Of a stretch of DNA of 19,153 nucleotides, positions 6,745 through 14,114 are shown in pieces. A program made the translations under genes and the position numbers. The first letter of the stretch is position 1. Every line of letters begins with the position of its first letter. The stretch spans positions 1 through 19,153 of the forward strand of contig JAITET010000057.1 of NCBI GenBank assembly GCA_031281895.1. The letters are read 5' to 3'. A model generated the notes under the pieces. That model was not told the DNA's origin, made no database searches, and was given only the letters and a program-made list of their open reading frames with translations. The DNA is from Puniceicoccales bacterium (GTDB taxonomy: Bacteria > Verrucomicrobiota > Verrucomicrobiia > Opitutales > JAIRKQ01).

Positions 6745-7638
6745 TTATATAATCGTGGCAACTTCATCCCCCATTAGGACATAGGTTTCTACGCCGGAGG
6801 CAGTGTTTTCCAAAATATCATCCGAAAATTGCACGCGCCCATTTTCAAAAATCAAAATCACCGTCGATCCACCGAATTCGAAATAGCCTTTTTCATCTCC
6901 TTTCAGCACAGGTTTTTTAGGGACGAAAGTCTGTCGAATGGACCCGACGCACATGGCACCTATCTCGACCATTAGAATGTTGCCGCAGTTCTCTGTGTGC
7001 AGCAGCGTTGATGTTTTTTTGTTTCTTAGGAAGGTATCGATCATCCCATTCATTGCCATTGGGTGAATGGGAGAATATTCTCCCCTTATCAGAAATGTTT
7101 TATTTGGTACACATGCGATGGGGAAGTGGAACCTATGGTAGTCGATGGGAGAAAGCCTAGATATTAGGACACTACCATTGGTAAATTTTTTGGCTGTCGC
7201 TTTGTCGATGATCAGGTCTTCCACCGATAGCTGTTCTCCTTTTATGAAAAATGGAGAAAGATTTTTCATATTGACATATGCCAGATGTCTACCATCGGTA
7301 GGTGCAGTAATCGTGTTGGATTTTGGAGAAATTGGGCGGGCCGAGGGTTTTAATTTCCGAATGAAGAAATCGTTGAATGACGTAAACTCATTAACTTTCT
7401 TTTCGAAAGAATCGCTTTTTAAATTATATTTTTTCACAAAAGGTTTAATTTTTTTCCTGCTAGCCAAGCTGGATGCAAACTTTCCAAAAAGAACGGAAAA
7501 TAATTTCCGTTTAAATAGTAGTGCCGTTGCCAACCTTCCTATGGCCGTCGAATATGCCAATCGTATCCACAATTCTCCTACAATTTTTTCTTCTTCTACG
7601 GCATTGGTATAGCGATTAAAAAAAACAACCTCTTTCAT
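6745..7638 (-). CDS. psd: Phosphatidylserine decarboxylase proenzyme
   Basis: This enzyme decarboxylates phosphatidylserine to phosphatidylethanolamine at the inner membrane, using a pyruvoyl group made by self-cleavage. The maturation site is FGGSTVILIF (Gly257-Ser258), where many homologues have LGST. The Asp and His of the protease-like triad are in APTDGRH (Asp115) and SPIDYHRFHFP (His168, His171). The N-terminal region (NRYTN..EEEKI.GE..IRLAYS, then a hydrophobic stretch) and the length of 297 fit the Psd type seen in chlamydiae and many other bacteria rather than the short ~210-residue type. It is the first gene of a minus-strand run. The start at 7638 has no ribosome site and lies only nine bases after a possible -10 box, so the transcript may be nearly leaderless. 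Confidence 0.92.
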   Translation of the reverse strand: MKEVVFFNRYTNAVEEEKIVGELWIRLAYSTAIGRLATALLFKRKLFSVLFGKFASSLASRKKIKPFVKKYNLKSDSFEKKVNEFTSFNDFFIRKLKPSARPISPKSNTITAPTDGRHLAYVNMKNLSPFFIKGEQLSVEDLIIDKATAKKFTNGSVLISRLSPIDYHRFHFPIACVPNKTFLIRGEYSPIHPMAMNGMIDTFLRNKKTSTLLHTENCGNILMVEIGAMCVGSIRQTFVPKKPVLKGDEKGYFEFGGSTVILIFENGRVQFSDDILENTASGVETYVLMGDEVATII

Positions 7639-7647
7639 CGAAAAGCT

Positions 7648-7675
7648 ATAATAATTATTGCGGCAAAAAAATCAA
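7648..7675 (-). promoter_or_regulatory. Candidate promoter for the psd operon
   Basis: On the minus strand, TTGATT (7675-7670) and TATTAT (7653-7648) are separated by 16 bases, ending nine bases before the psd start. The -10 matches consensus at five of six positions. No Shine-Dalgarno sequence follows. Confidence 0.35.
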
Positions 7676-8017
7676 TGGCTAAAGAAAATTTCAGTTTTTT
7701 CATACATTGAAACAATTGATGAAAATGCAAATCAAGGGTGAGAACTACTCTTTGTAAAAGTATATTGCCCAAGGTCAGGACTCACAAAAAGGATTGACTA
7801 GAAACGCCGCCATCATAAGGCTCATCACAGCCACCAACTAATACCTTCTTCCTAATGCCTTCTTCCAGAAGCGTTTCTCGGATCTTTCAATTTTTGCAAA
7901 CTTTCTCTTGGAGTTCCCATCTCCTGGCTTCTATCTCTTTCTCTCCTCTTGGCCGAGAATTAAATGGCCCTATAAATGACCTAGCGGAGGATTCGCTGCT
8001 AACACAAACACGAATCT
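7676..8017. other. Gene-poor stretch with a possible decayed small gene
   Basis: Together with the psd leader, this forms a 379-base gap between psd and the amino-acid ABC ATPase gene. No intact gene is convincing. The plus strand is strongly pyrimidine-rich from about 7839 to 7960. On the minus strand, one frame reads as a basic segment (RSEKRFWKKALGRRY), a TAG at 7840-7838, then a hydrophobic segment (VAVMSLMMAAFLVNPF) ending at a TGA at 7777-7775. This could be the remnant of a small membrane protein with a premature stop, or chance. A 14-base tandem repeat lies within it. Confidence 0.3.
7839..7866. repeat. Tandem duplication of 14 bases
   Basis: TAATACCTTCTTCC is followed at once by TAATGCCTTCTTCC, 13 of 14 identical. 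The unit is not a multiple of three, so in a coding frame it would cause a frameshift. Confidence 0.8.
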
Positions 8018-8719
8018 TTAGAATAGGGCCATGTTTTTTAGAAAACCTTTTGCCTGTTTGGAATGAGGATCTAGGAAGAATTCTTCCGTTGGACGATTTT
8101 CCACAATTTTACCACATTCCAGAAATAGAATCCTATTGGAAATTTTACGGGACATCACCAGGTCATGGGTAACAATCAGAACTGCAATTCCCCGCGATGC
8201 TATGTTTTTTATCATAGTGATCACATCGTTTGTCATTTCAGGGTCGAGGGCTGATGTGGGTTCGTCAAATAACAATACTTTGGGGTCCATTACCAAAGTT
8301 CTAGCAATGGCCACCCGCTGTTTCTGGCCACCGGATAAACTATTTGGATATGCTGTTACTTTATCTTTTAGCCCAAATTGTGTCAGCATGTCAAGTGCTA
8401 CCGCTCTAGCATTTTTCGTAGAAAAATTTTTTACGGCCTGCAAAGCATAGGAAACATTTTTTAAGACCGTCATATGTTCAAACAGACAACATCCCTGCTG
8501 GACTAATCCATAATCACCATGGCGTGCTTTCTGCCCATTAATACAAACCATTCCGCGAGATATGTTTTCTAGACCACAGAGCACTCGTAGAAGGGTGGTT
8601 TTTCCTGTTCCTGACTTCCCAATTACCGCGACAATTTCGCCGCTGGCAACGGTAAAAGAGATTCCCTGCAGAATCTCATTGGCACCTAATGTACAATATA
8701 AATTTTTTACCTCGAGCAT
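8018..8719 (-). CDS. Polar amino-acid ABC transporter ATP-binding protein (GlnQ/HisP type)
   Basis: This is the ATPase of an amino-acid importer. Motifs in order are Walker A GKSGTGKTT, Q-loop region LVQQGCCLFEHMTVLKNV, signature LSGGQKQRVAIAR, Walker B VLLFDEPTSALDPEM and H-loop THD. The SALDPEM sequence after Walker B is typical of the polar amino-acid (PAAT) group. The longest reading starts at 8782, but the first 21 residues (hydrophilic, with no family match) lie within the upstream permease gene. ATG 8719 (MLEVKNLY) matches where family members begin, so I chose it; the overlap with the permease is then 13 bases. It is the third gene of a binding protein-permease-ATPase operon. Confidence 0.9.
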   Translation of the reverse strand: MLEVKNLYCTLGANEILQGISFTVASGEIVAVIGKSGTGKTTLLRVLCGLENISRGMVCINGQKARHGDYGLVQQGCCLFEHMTVLKNVSYALQAVKNFSTKNARAVALDMLTQFGLKDKVTAYPNSLSGGQKQRVAIARTLVMDPKVLLFDEPTSALDPEMTNDVITMIKNIASRGIAVLIVTHDLVMSRKISNRILFLECGKIVENRPTEEFFLDPHSKQAKGFLKNMALF

Positions 8720-9372
8720 GATAATTTTCTTTCGATGTACTTCGCAATGCTGTTTAAAATCATTATCATGCAGTAATAGCATAACCCTGCGATGAGCAAT
8801 GGTTCTAGATATAAATAGTGTTCGCTTGACACAACGTTGGCTCGGCGAAGTAAATCCGATTCTCCAATTATGGAAACAATAGCAGATTCCTTGAGCAGAT
8901 CGATCATTTCATTTACCAGTGATGGCAAAACATTTCTTATCCCCTGGGGTAAAATAATATCGCGAATTATTTGAAACTTTGAGCAACCCAAAACTTTTCC
9001 TATTTCAATCTGCCCAATGCTTACGCTTTGTATGCCAGCCCGCATAATTTCCGAAACATAGGCAGATGAGTTCAATGAAAACGCAATTATTCCCGCCATA
9101 AAAGCTGGGATTGGACGGTGAATAATCTGCGGCATGGCAAAATAAATTATCGACAACTGCAAAAGGAGGGGTGTTCCCCGAAAAACAGATAAATATAATG
9201 CCCCCAGAGCACGAAAAATTTTATACTTTGACTGCCTGACAATTGCAAGCAGTGTTCCTCCGCAAAATCCAAAAAACATCGCCACAAGCGCATATTTCAA
9301 GGTTACTTTGGCTCCTTCTATGATGTATGGTATTTCGCTAGATATCTGTTGGAATCCCTTGAAAACATTCAT
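8707..9372 (-). CDS. Polar amino-acid ABC transporter permease (HisM/GlnP type)
   Basis: This is an inner-membrane permease subunit of the HisMQ family, probably acting as a homodimer because only one permease gene is present. The family pattern is clear: IIEGAKVTLKYAL at the N terminus, VFRGTPLLLQL after the second helix, the SAYVSEIMRAGI stretch, and the ATPase-coupling EAA-like loop GQIEIGKVLGCSKFQ with ILPQGIRNVLPSLVNE. ATG 9372 forms an ATGA overlap with the stop of the binding-protein gene, a common coupling arrangement. The longer start at 9387 is less likely. The length from 9372 is 221 residues, normal for the family. Confidence 0.9.
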   Translation of the reverse strand: MNVFKGFQQISSEIPYIIEGAKVTLKYALVAMFFGFCGGTLLAIVRQSKYKIFRALGALYLSVFRGTPLLLQLSIIYFAMPQIIHRPIPAFMAGIIAFSLNSSAYVSEIMRAGIQSVSIGQIEIGKVLGCSKFQIIRDIILPQGIRNVLPSLVNEMIDLLKESAIVSIIGESDLLRRANVVSSEHYLYLEPLLIAGLCYYCMIMILNSIAKYIERKLSCSR

Positions 9373-10133
9373 TGTGTAATATCCCACTTTATTTCCAAAT
9401 CGGAGATTTTTCCGGTTTCTTTGAGCGATTCGAGAATTTCATTAATTTTTGCTCTTAGGGGTGAGTTTTTTGCAAACGCAATGGCAAAGGAATCAGAAAA
9501 TTGAAGCGGAAAAGAACATAATTTGGGATTTCTTTTTGCTATCATATGTGCTTCGACTTCCCCTATTATGAGAGCATATAGGGTTCCATTGCCATTGGCA
9601 GAGTTTGAAATTTCGGCAACCATCGTTCCGACATTGTCGTATCTCTTTATTTCTATGTCTGGAATATTAGCAGCCCGTATATCACTTTCATGGTGTGTTC
9701 CTAGTTGCACTCCAACCGTTTTGCCTTCCAACAACGCGATCGGAAATGTTGCATTGGTATCTTTCATGTATGAAAATTCATCGCTATCAACTAGGATGGT
9801 AGCACTGATGTTATCTTGATATGGTATGGAAAAATCAATGTTTTCCCGCCTGGCATCCGTTGGGGTAATGGCAGCCATGGCAAAGTCCCCTTGCTTTGAT
9901 ACCAAAGCGGGAATCAAAGATGGGAATGGCATATCTTTTATTACGAGGGTTTTTCCCAATTTTTCTGCGATGATTTTTGCTATGTCTATGTCGAACCCTA
10001 CAATTTCTCCTGCTTTCGTAAATTCATAGGGAGGATTATCGGCACTCGTTAGTAAAACGATTTCATTCCGTTCGGCCGAACATAGCAATATCGCCTGAAG
10101 GAAAAAAATAATTGCAAACAGTAATTTTTTCAT
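9369..10133 (-). CDS. Polar amino-acid ABC transporter periplasmic binding protein
   Basis: This is a family 3 extracellular solute-binding protein (ArtJ/HisJ/GlnH type). Residues 1-20 are a signal peptide (MKKLLFAIIFFLQAILLCSA). A cysteine is present, but the lipobox is poor, so it is more likely a soluble periplasmic protein. The mature start has the family pattern TSADNPPYEF, then GEIVGFDIDIAKIIAEKLGK, then IPALVSKQGDFAMAAITPTDARRENIDFS, with the amino-acid carboxylate-binding Arg in TDARRE. The KTVGVQLGTHHE stretch begins lobe 2. Substrate cannot be set from sequence alone; arginine or another polar amino acid is likely. It is the first gene of its operon and diverges from the CPBP gene across about 100 bases. 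Confidence 0.9.
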   Translation of the reverse strand: MKKLLFAIIFFLQAILLCSAERNEIVLLTSADNPPYEFTKAGEIVGFDIDIAKIIAEKLGKTLVIKDMPFPSLIPALVSKQGDFAMAAITPTDARRENIDFSIPYQDNISATILVDSDEFSYMKDTNATFPIALLEGKTVGVQLGTHHESDIRAANIPDIEIKRYDNVGTMVAEISNSANGNGTLYALIIGEVEAHMIAKRNPKLCSFPLQFSDSFAIAFAKNSPLRAKINEILESLKETGKISDLEIKWDITQ

Positions 10134-10233
10134 GATTTGCCTAGGAAATTATTTTCAACATGCATGTCAATTTATTTGCAATATGTTCCAATACCTTAGA
10201 AATTACTTCGCTATCTAACCGTTGCCGACAGAT

Positions 10234-11172
10234 ATGACAGCTATGAAAAACAGTTTTTTTAAAAGAAAAAGTTTTTCCCCCCAAAAAAATGGGATGATTT
10301 TATTTGGAATTTTCTATCTTTGCACTCTCTGTCTTGCCGCAATATTGGCTCCCCTATTGTTTTACACAACGAAATTTTTGACAAATAGGTTTTCAATAGA
10401 ATTGTTCCAGCATTTTATCGACAAAGGATTTGGAAAGTTCTTTGATAGATCCCAATTAGTTTCATTGGCCATTCTACTATTTCCATTTTTAAAAATCTGT
10501 GGTTTTCACTCCCTGGAAGACGTCCATCTCATAAAAATAAGCAGGCGAGAATTTTTACTAACTTTCAGCGGTGGTTTTATCCTCACTTGCACGATATTTG
10601 CATGGCTCTCTTTCCATAACGCTTTCATATTTAAGTCTGTTGTTGCAAAGGTTTATTTCTGGAACTTTTTCAAATTTACCATGGGTGCCATTGGCATAGG
10701 ATTTGGGGAAGAAATTATCTTCCGCGGCATAATTTTTAACCTATTTTCGCGTAACCTCAATAGGACGTGTTCCATTCTACTGGTGTCACTTTTCTTTGCC
10801 TATTGCCACCTGGGAGTGGGAAATAATTTAAAAATTAGTACCACCGATGTTACAATTTTTTCAGGTTTTCGCTGTATAATTCCAGCAATAATGAGCATCG
10901 GGCATAGATTTAACCTGTTAAATTTTCTGAATCTAACGACGTTCGGGGTATTGTTGTCACTTCTACTGCTTAAAAACAAAAGTTTATTATCCCCCATAGC
11001 TTTTCACGTGGGAGTCGTATTTGCCCTGATGAATATTCGCAGCTTTGTTGATGTGACAACCCTTGTTGATGGCAAATATTGTTCCATTGGCATTTTGGAC
11101 ACCTGGCTATCGCTTGCATTGCAAGGTTTTGTGGCCCTGGGTTTAGTGTTGTGGAGATGTGAAAAAATATAA
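10234..11172 (+). CDS. CPBP-family intramembrane metalloprotease (second copy)
   Basis: This is another polytopic CPBP-family protein, not closely similar to the one at 4908-5720. Counting from TTG 10222, the motifs are FGEEIIFRGIIFN (Glu163, Glu164, Arg168), LFFAYCHLG (His196) and SPIAFHVGVVFA (His262). The usual Asn four residues after the last His is not present. Hydrophobic helices cover residues 25-50, 80-95, 110-130 and most of 150-310. Start choice is open: TTG 10222, ATG 10234 and ATG 10243 are in frame and none has a clear ribosome site; the N terminus is basic (KNSFFKRKSF). It stands alone between divergent and downstream ABC transporter genes. Substrate is unknown. Confidence 0.8.
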   Translation: MTAMKNSFFKRKSFSPQKNGMILFGIFYLCTLCLAAILAPLLFYTTKFLTNRFSIELFQHFIDKGFGKFFDRSQLVSLAILLFPFLKICGFHSLEDVHLIKISRREFLLTFSGGFILTCTIFAWLSFHNAFIFKSVVAKVYFWNFFKFTMGAIGIGFGEEIIFRGIIFNLFSRNLNRTCSILLVSLFFAYCHLGVGNNLKISTTDVTIFSGFRCIIPAIMSIGHRFNLLNFLNLTTFGVLLSLLLLKNKSLLSPIAFHVGVVFALMNIRSFVDVTTLVDGKYCSIGILDTWLSLALQGFVALGLVLWRCEKI

Positions 11173-11317
11173 TTATTTCAGCCTACTTACAACCTATGGG
11201 ATTACCCTGGGTCTGATTATGCCTATGCCATGGCGAGAATCGCCAGAACAAAAATTATGGGAATGCCAAAAAATTTTTTGACATTGGTTAGAATAACTGC
11301 AACAAAGATTACCATTG

Positions 11318-12391
11318 ATGACTGATATAAGGATTCAAAACCTTACCAAGTCCTTTGGTTCAACGGTAGCGCTTGATAACATAAGTTTATACATAGCCAG
11401 TGGAGAATTATTTTTTTTGCTAGGCCCGAGTGGATGTGGAAAAACAACCCTACTACGGTCAATTGCTGGATTTTATACGCCAAATGAGGGACAGATAAGT
11501 TTTGGAGGGCATGACGTTACGAAGTTGCCTCCCCATAAGCGAAAAGTTGGTATGGTATTTCAAAATTATGCCCTATGGCCCCACATGACGGTGTTTCAAA
11601 ATGTCGCATTTGGGTTGGAAAACAACAAAACTCCGAAAGCAAAAATCAAGGATTTGGTGCATGAGATTTTAGAAAAGGTACAGCTTATCCAGTATGTATC
11701 GAGAAAACCGAATGAACTCTCGGGGGGGCAACAGCAGCGGGTGGCTCTCGCAAGGGCACTGGTCGTACATCCAAAATGTCTGTTACTCGATGAGCCATTG
11801 TCAAACCTCGATGCCCAGCTGAGAAATGACATGCGCTGTGAAATAAGAAATATCTGTAAAGAGCATCAGGTGACGACTGTTTATGTCACCCATGACCAAA
11901 AAGAAGCGCTGTCCATAGCAGATCGAATAGCAGTTTTTTCGAAGGGAAAAATTAATCAAATCGGAACCCCAACACAATTATACAAATTCCCTTCCTCCCG
12001 TTTTGCAGCGGAATTTGTGGGGGAAACGAATGTAATTCAGGGAGTAATCGTTCAAATTGGTTCTGGAGAAGCTATCATAAGGACAAAAATTGGAAATTTT
12101 CGGGGGATTTTGAGCACAGGAATCAACGATCCCAGACCGGGGAAGAAGGTTTATATTTCCATAAGGCCGGAATGCTTTCGATTGAACGATTTCCCCAATC
12201 AGGAAAATAGCGTAAGGGGTGTAATTGGGAATGTGACATACTTTGGGGAAGTTGCTCATTTTAGGCTTGAAAGGGACGACATCGTGCTGCGCATTTCGGA
12301 ACTTAATCCAAGCCATTTCACCAATGTGCGAAATAAAAGCATGTACGCCATTGTTTCTTCCGAAGACGTTGTAATATTGAGTGTTGATTGA
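11318..12391 (+). CDS. Fe3+/polyamine-type ABC transporter ATP-binding protein (FbpC/PotA-like)
   Basis: This is the ATPase of an importer from the group that takes up ferric iron, spermidine/putrescine or similar ligands. Motifs are Walker A GPSGCGKTT, Q-loop VGMVFQNYALWPHMTV, signature LSGGQQQRVALARAL, Walker B CLLLDEPLSNLDAQLR and H-loop THDQKEAL. The C-terminal ~110 residues form a TOBE-type regulatory domain (FVGETNVIQG..., then VYISIRPECFRL). Length of 357 fits. The TTG at 11315 directly precedes ATG 11318; ATG is preferred. The stop at 12389-12391 lies seven bases before the ATG of the downstream binding protein, so the two form an operon. No permease gene accompanies them here. Confidence 0.9.
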   Translation: MTDIRIQNLTKSFGSTVALDNISLYIASGELFFLLGPSGCGKTTLLRSIAGFYTPNEGQISFGGHDVTKLPPHKRKVGMVFQNYALWPHMTVFQNVAFGLENNKTPKAKIKDLVHEILEKVQLIQYVSRKPNELSGGQQQRVALARALVVHPKCLLLDEPLSNLDAQLRNDMRCEIRNICKEHQVTTVYVTHDQKEALSIADRIAVFSKGKINQIGTPTQLYKFPSSRFAAEFVGETNVIQGVIVQIGSGEAIIRTKIGNFRGILSTGINDPRPGKKVYISIRPECFRLNDFPNQENSVRGVIGNVTYFGEVAHFRLERDDIVLRISELNPSHFTNVRNKSMYAIVSSEDVVILSVD

Positions 12392-12398
12392 CAAAAGA

Positions 12399-14057
12399 AT
12401 GTTTGATTCTAAAAAAACAGTAATCCTATTGCTGGTAACGTTGGTAGTTGGCCTGCCATTTATTTTTAAGGAAAAAGCGAATACCGTCGTCCCCATTGGC
12501 AATGCCGAAACTTTGACCATCATGACCCCACACAATGAGACCCTAAGAAGAGAATATGCCGTTGGATTTAAAAAATGGTATAGGGCAAAAACCGGGAAGG
12601 AAGTTAACATAGACTGGAGATATCAAGGAGGAGGGCGTGATGCCGCAAGGTACATTGAAACCATGTATGCGAATAATTTTCGTCTACATTGGGTTAATAA
12701 ATTGCGCCGCACATGGGATAGTAGTGTCGTTGCTGCATTCGCATCCAGGTCTGAAGAAAAATTACAATCATTGGAATATGGGCTGGAGGTGGAAGTTACA
12801 CGTGAATTTTTTAAGTCAAACGTAGGCTGCGGAATTGATATTTTGTTCGGTGGTGGTGTTTATGAATTTGAAACTCAAGCGTCAAAAGGAAACCTAGTTT
12901 CATCCGATCTATTGGTCGAACATCCCGAAATGTTTTCCAAAGATACGATTCCAGAGTTTTTGTCCGGTAATAGGCTATGGGATGAACACGGCAGGTGGTT
13001 TGGGGGATCTCTTACGGGATTTGGGATAATTTATAACAGCGAAGCCATCCTAGCGGAGGGCATTTCGTTTTTTCCAAAGACTTGGATGGATATCGGTCGT
13101 CCTGAATTTTTTAAAAAAGTGGCCATCGTTGATCCGACCAGAAGTAGTTCCACACAAAAGGCACTCACGATGCTTGTTCAGCAGCAAATGCAAATTTGCT
13201 ACGATGATTTGAAGCACAGGCTCAACGTTGATAAATTATCAAAGGAAGATGAAAAAAAAATCATAGCGGAAGGCTGGATCAATGGATTACGCCTGATACA
13301 GAAAATCGTTGCGAATGGGAGATATTTTACCGAGTCTACGACCAGGCCAGTGATAGATGTGTCGGTTGGAAACTGTCTGGTTGGCATAACCGTCGATTTT
13401 TATGGATTCGCGGAGTCAAAACATTTGGAAGAACGGAGCGGGAGCAGTCGCTTTAAATTTGTCATGCCCCATGGCGGTGGAGCTCCTTCACCAGACCCCA
13501 TAGGGATTTTTAGGGGAGCAGAACATCCGGAATTGGCAAAGGATTTTATCGAATTTATCCTATCATTGGATGGGCAAAAATTGCTAGACTTTAACCTGCA
13601 CACGCCCGGTGGCCCGACGAAAACTACCATGCGACGCACACCAATATTGAAGACAATCTACGATGCCCAGTACGACCAATATAGATGCTCTCCGGGCATA
13701 AACCCCTATAAATTTGCCTCTCTGTTTGTATCCCATGAGGAATGGACCAACAAACTATCAAACATAATGGGGGCGCTTGTAAAACTAGCATTTATCGATA
13801 CCCATGATGAGCTATCGGATGCGATGCGGTCAATAATTCGAGCTCGGCAGGATGGCCGCATAGAGGATGCTGAAAAGGCATATGAGGTAATGTCATCCAT
13901 CGATGATTTGAGCTGCGACAACATTTATTCGAATATCATTCCGGTTTTTGCCAGTAAGGATATTCTAAAAATAGCGAATCTGCAGAACAAAATAACTAAA
14001 AAATACAGAAAACAATACCTAAAAGCCAAAAAAATTGCAGATGGAAGGACTAGATGA
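12399..14057 (+). CDS. Long family 1 extracellular solute-binding protein (iron-type)
   Basis: This is a periplasmic binding protein for the preceding ATPase. The N terminus has basic residues and one hydrophobic segment (TVILLLVTLVVGLPFIF), a signal peptide or membrane anchor. The mature part starts ETLTIMTPHNETLRREYAVGFKKWY, then VNIDWRYQGGGRDAARYI, and continues with DILFGGGVYEFE, RWFGGSLTGFGIIYN, WMDIGRPEFFKKVAIVDPTRSSS, PDPIGIFRGAEHPELAKDFIEF and GQKLLDFN, as in FbpA/PotD-like proteins. At about 552 residues it is much longer than typical members (~340), with an insertion after the GGG stretch and a C-terminal extension of ~100 mostly helical, charged residues. The start could also be GTG 12381 or TTG 12384, overlapping the ATPase gene. 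The ligand is not known. Confidence 0.82.
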   Translation: MFDSKKTVILLLVTLVVGLPFIFKEKANTVVPIGNAETLTIMTPHNETLRREYAVGFKKWYRAKTGKEVNIDWRYQGGGRDAARYIETMYANNFRLHWVNKLRRTWDSSVVAAFASRSEEKLQSLEYGLEVEVTREFFKSNVGCGIDILFGGGVYEFETQASKGNLVSSDLLVEHPEMFSKDTIPEFLSGNRLWDEHGRWFGGSLTGFGIIYNSEAILAEGISFFPKTWMDIGRPEFFKKVAIVDPTRSSSTQKALTMLVQQQMQICYDDLKHRLNVDKLSKEDEKKIIAEGWINGLRLIQKIVANGRYFTESTTRPVIDVSVGNCLVGITVDFYGFAESKHLEERSGSSRFKFVMPHGGGAPSPDPIGIFRGAEHPELAKDFIEFILSLDGQKLLDFNLHTPGGPTKTTMRRTPILKTIYDAQYDQYRCSPGINPYKFASLFVSHEEWTNKLSNIMGALVKLAFIDTHDELSDAMRSIIRARQDGRIEDAEKAYEVMSSIDDLSCDNIYSNIIPVFASKDILKIANLQNKITKKYRKQYLKAKKIADGRTR

Positions 14058-14114
14058 TGCATTTGGCATAGAATTTGCTTATATTTTGCCATAAGTGAAT
14101 TATAGAGGTGATTT

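Noticed and set aside
7855..8172. 105-residue plus-strand frame overlapping the end of the amino-acid ABC ATPase gene
   Set aside because: Its second half is antisense to conserved ABC ATPase codons, and its first half is in the pyrimidine-rich stretch with no recognisable domain.
10158..10167. Palindrome ACATGCATGT between the divergent binding-protein and CPBP genes
   Set aside because: Ten-base palindromes are expected many times in a window this size, and it does not extend further.
11231..11245. Inverted repeat TGGCGA-GAA-TCGCCA upstream of the ABC ATPase
   Set aside because: A six-base stem with no T run and no known operator match; too weak to call a terminator or regulatory site.
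11278..11306. TTGACA at 11278 as a promoter for the ABC ATPase
   Set aside because: The -35 is perfect, but no acceptable -10 lies 15-19 bases downstream.
11173..11324. Frame that stays open for about 50 codons after the stop of the second CPBP gene, reading ...SDYAYAMARIARTKIMGM...
   Set aside because: No family match, no start with a ribosome site, and it overlaps the start of the ABC ATPase. A run of this length can occur by chance. It could be a gene remnant, but nothing supports a call.
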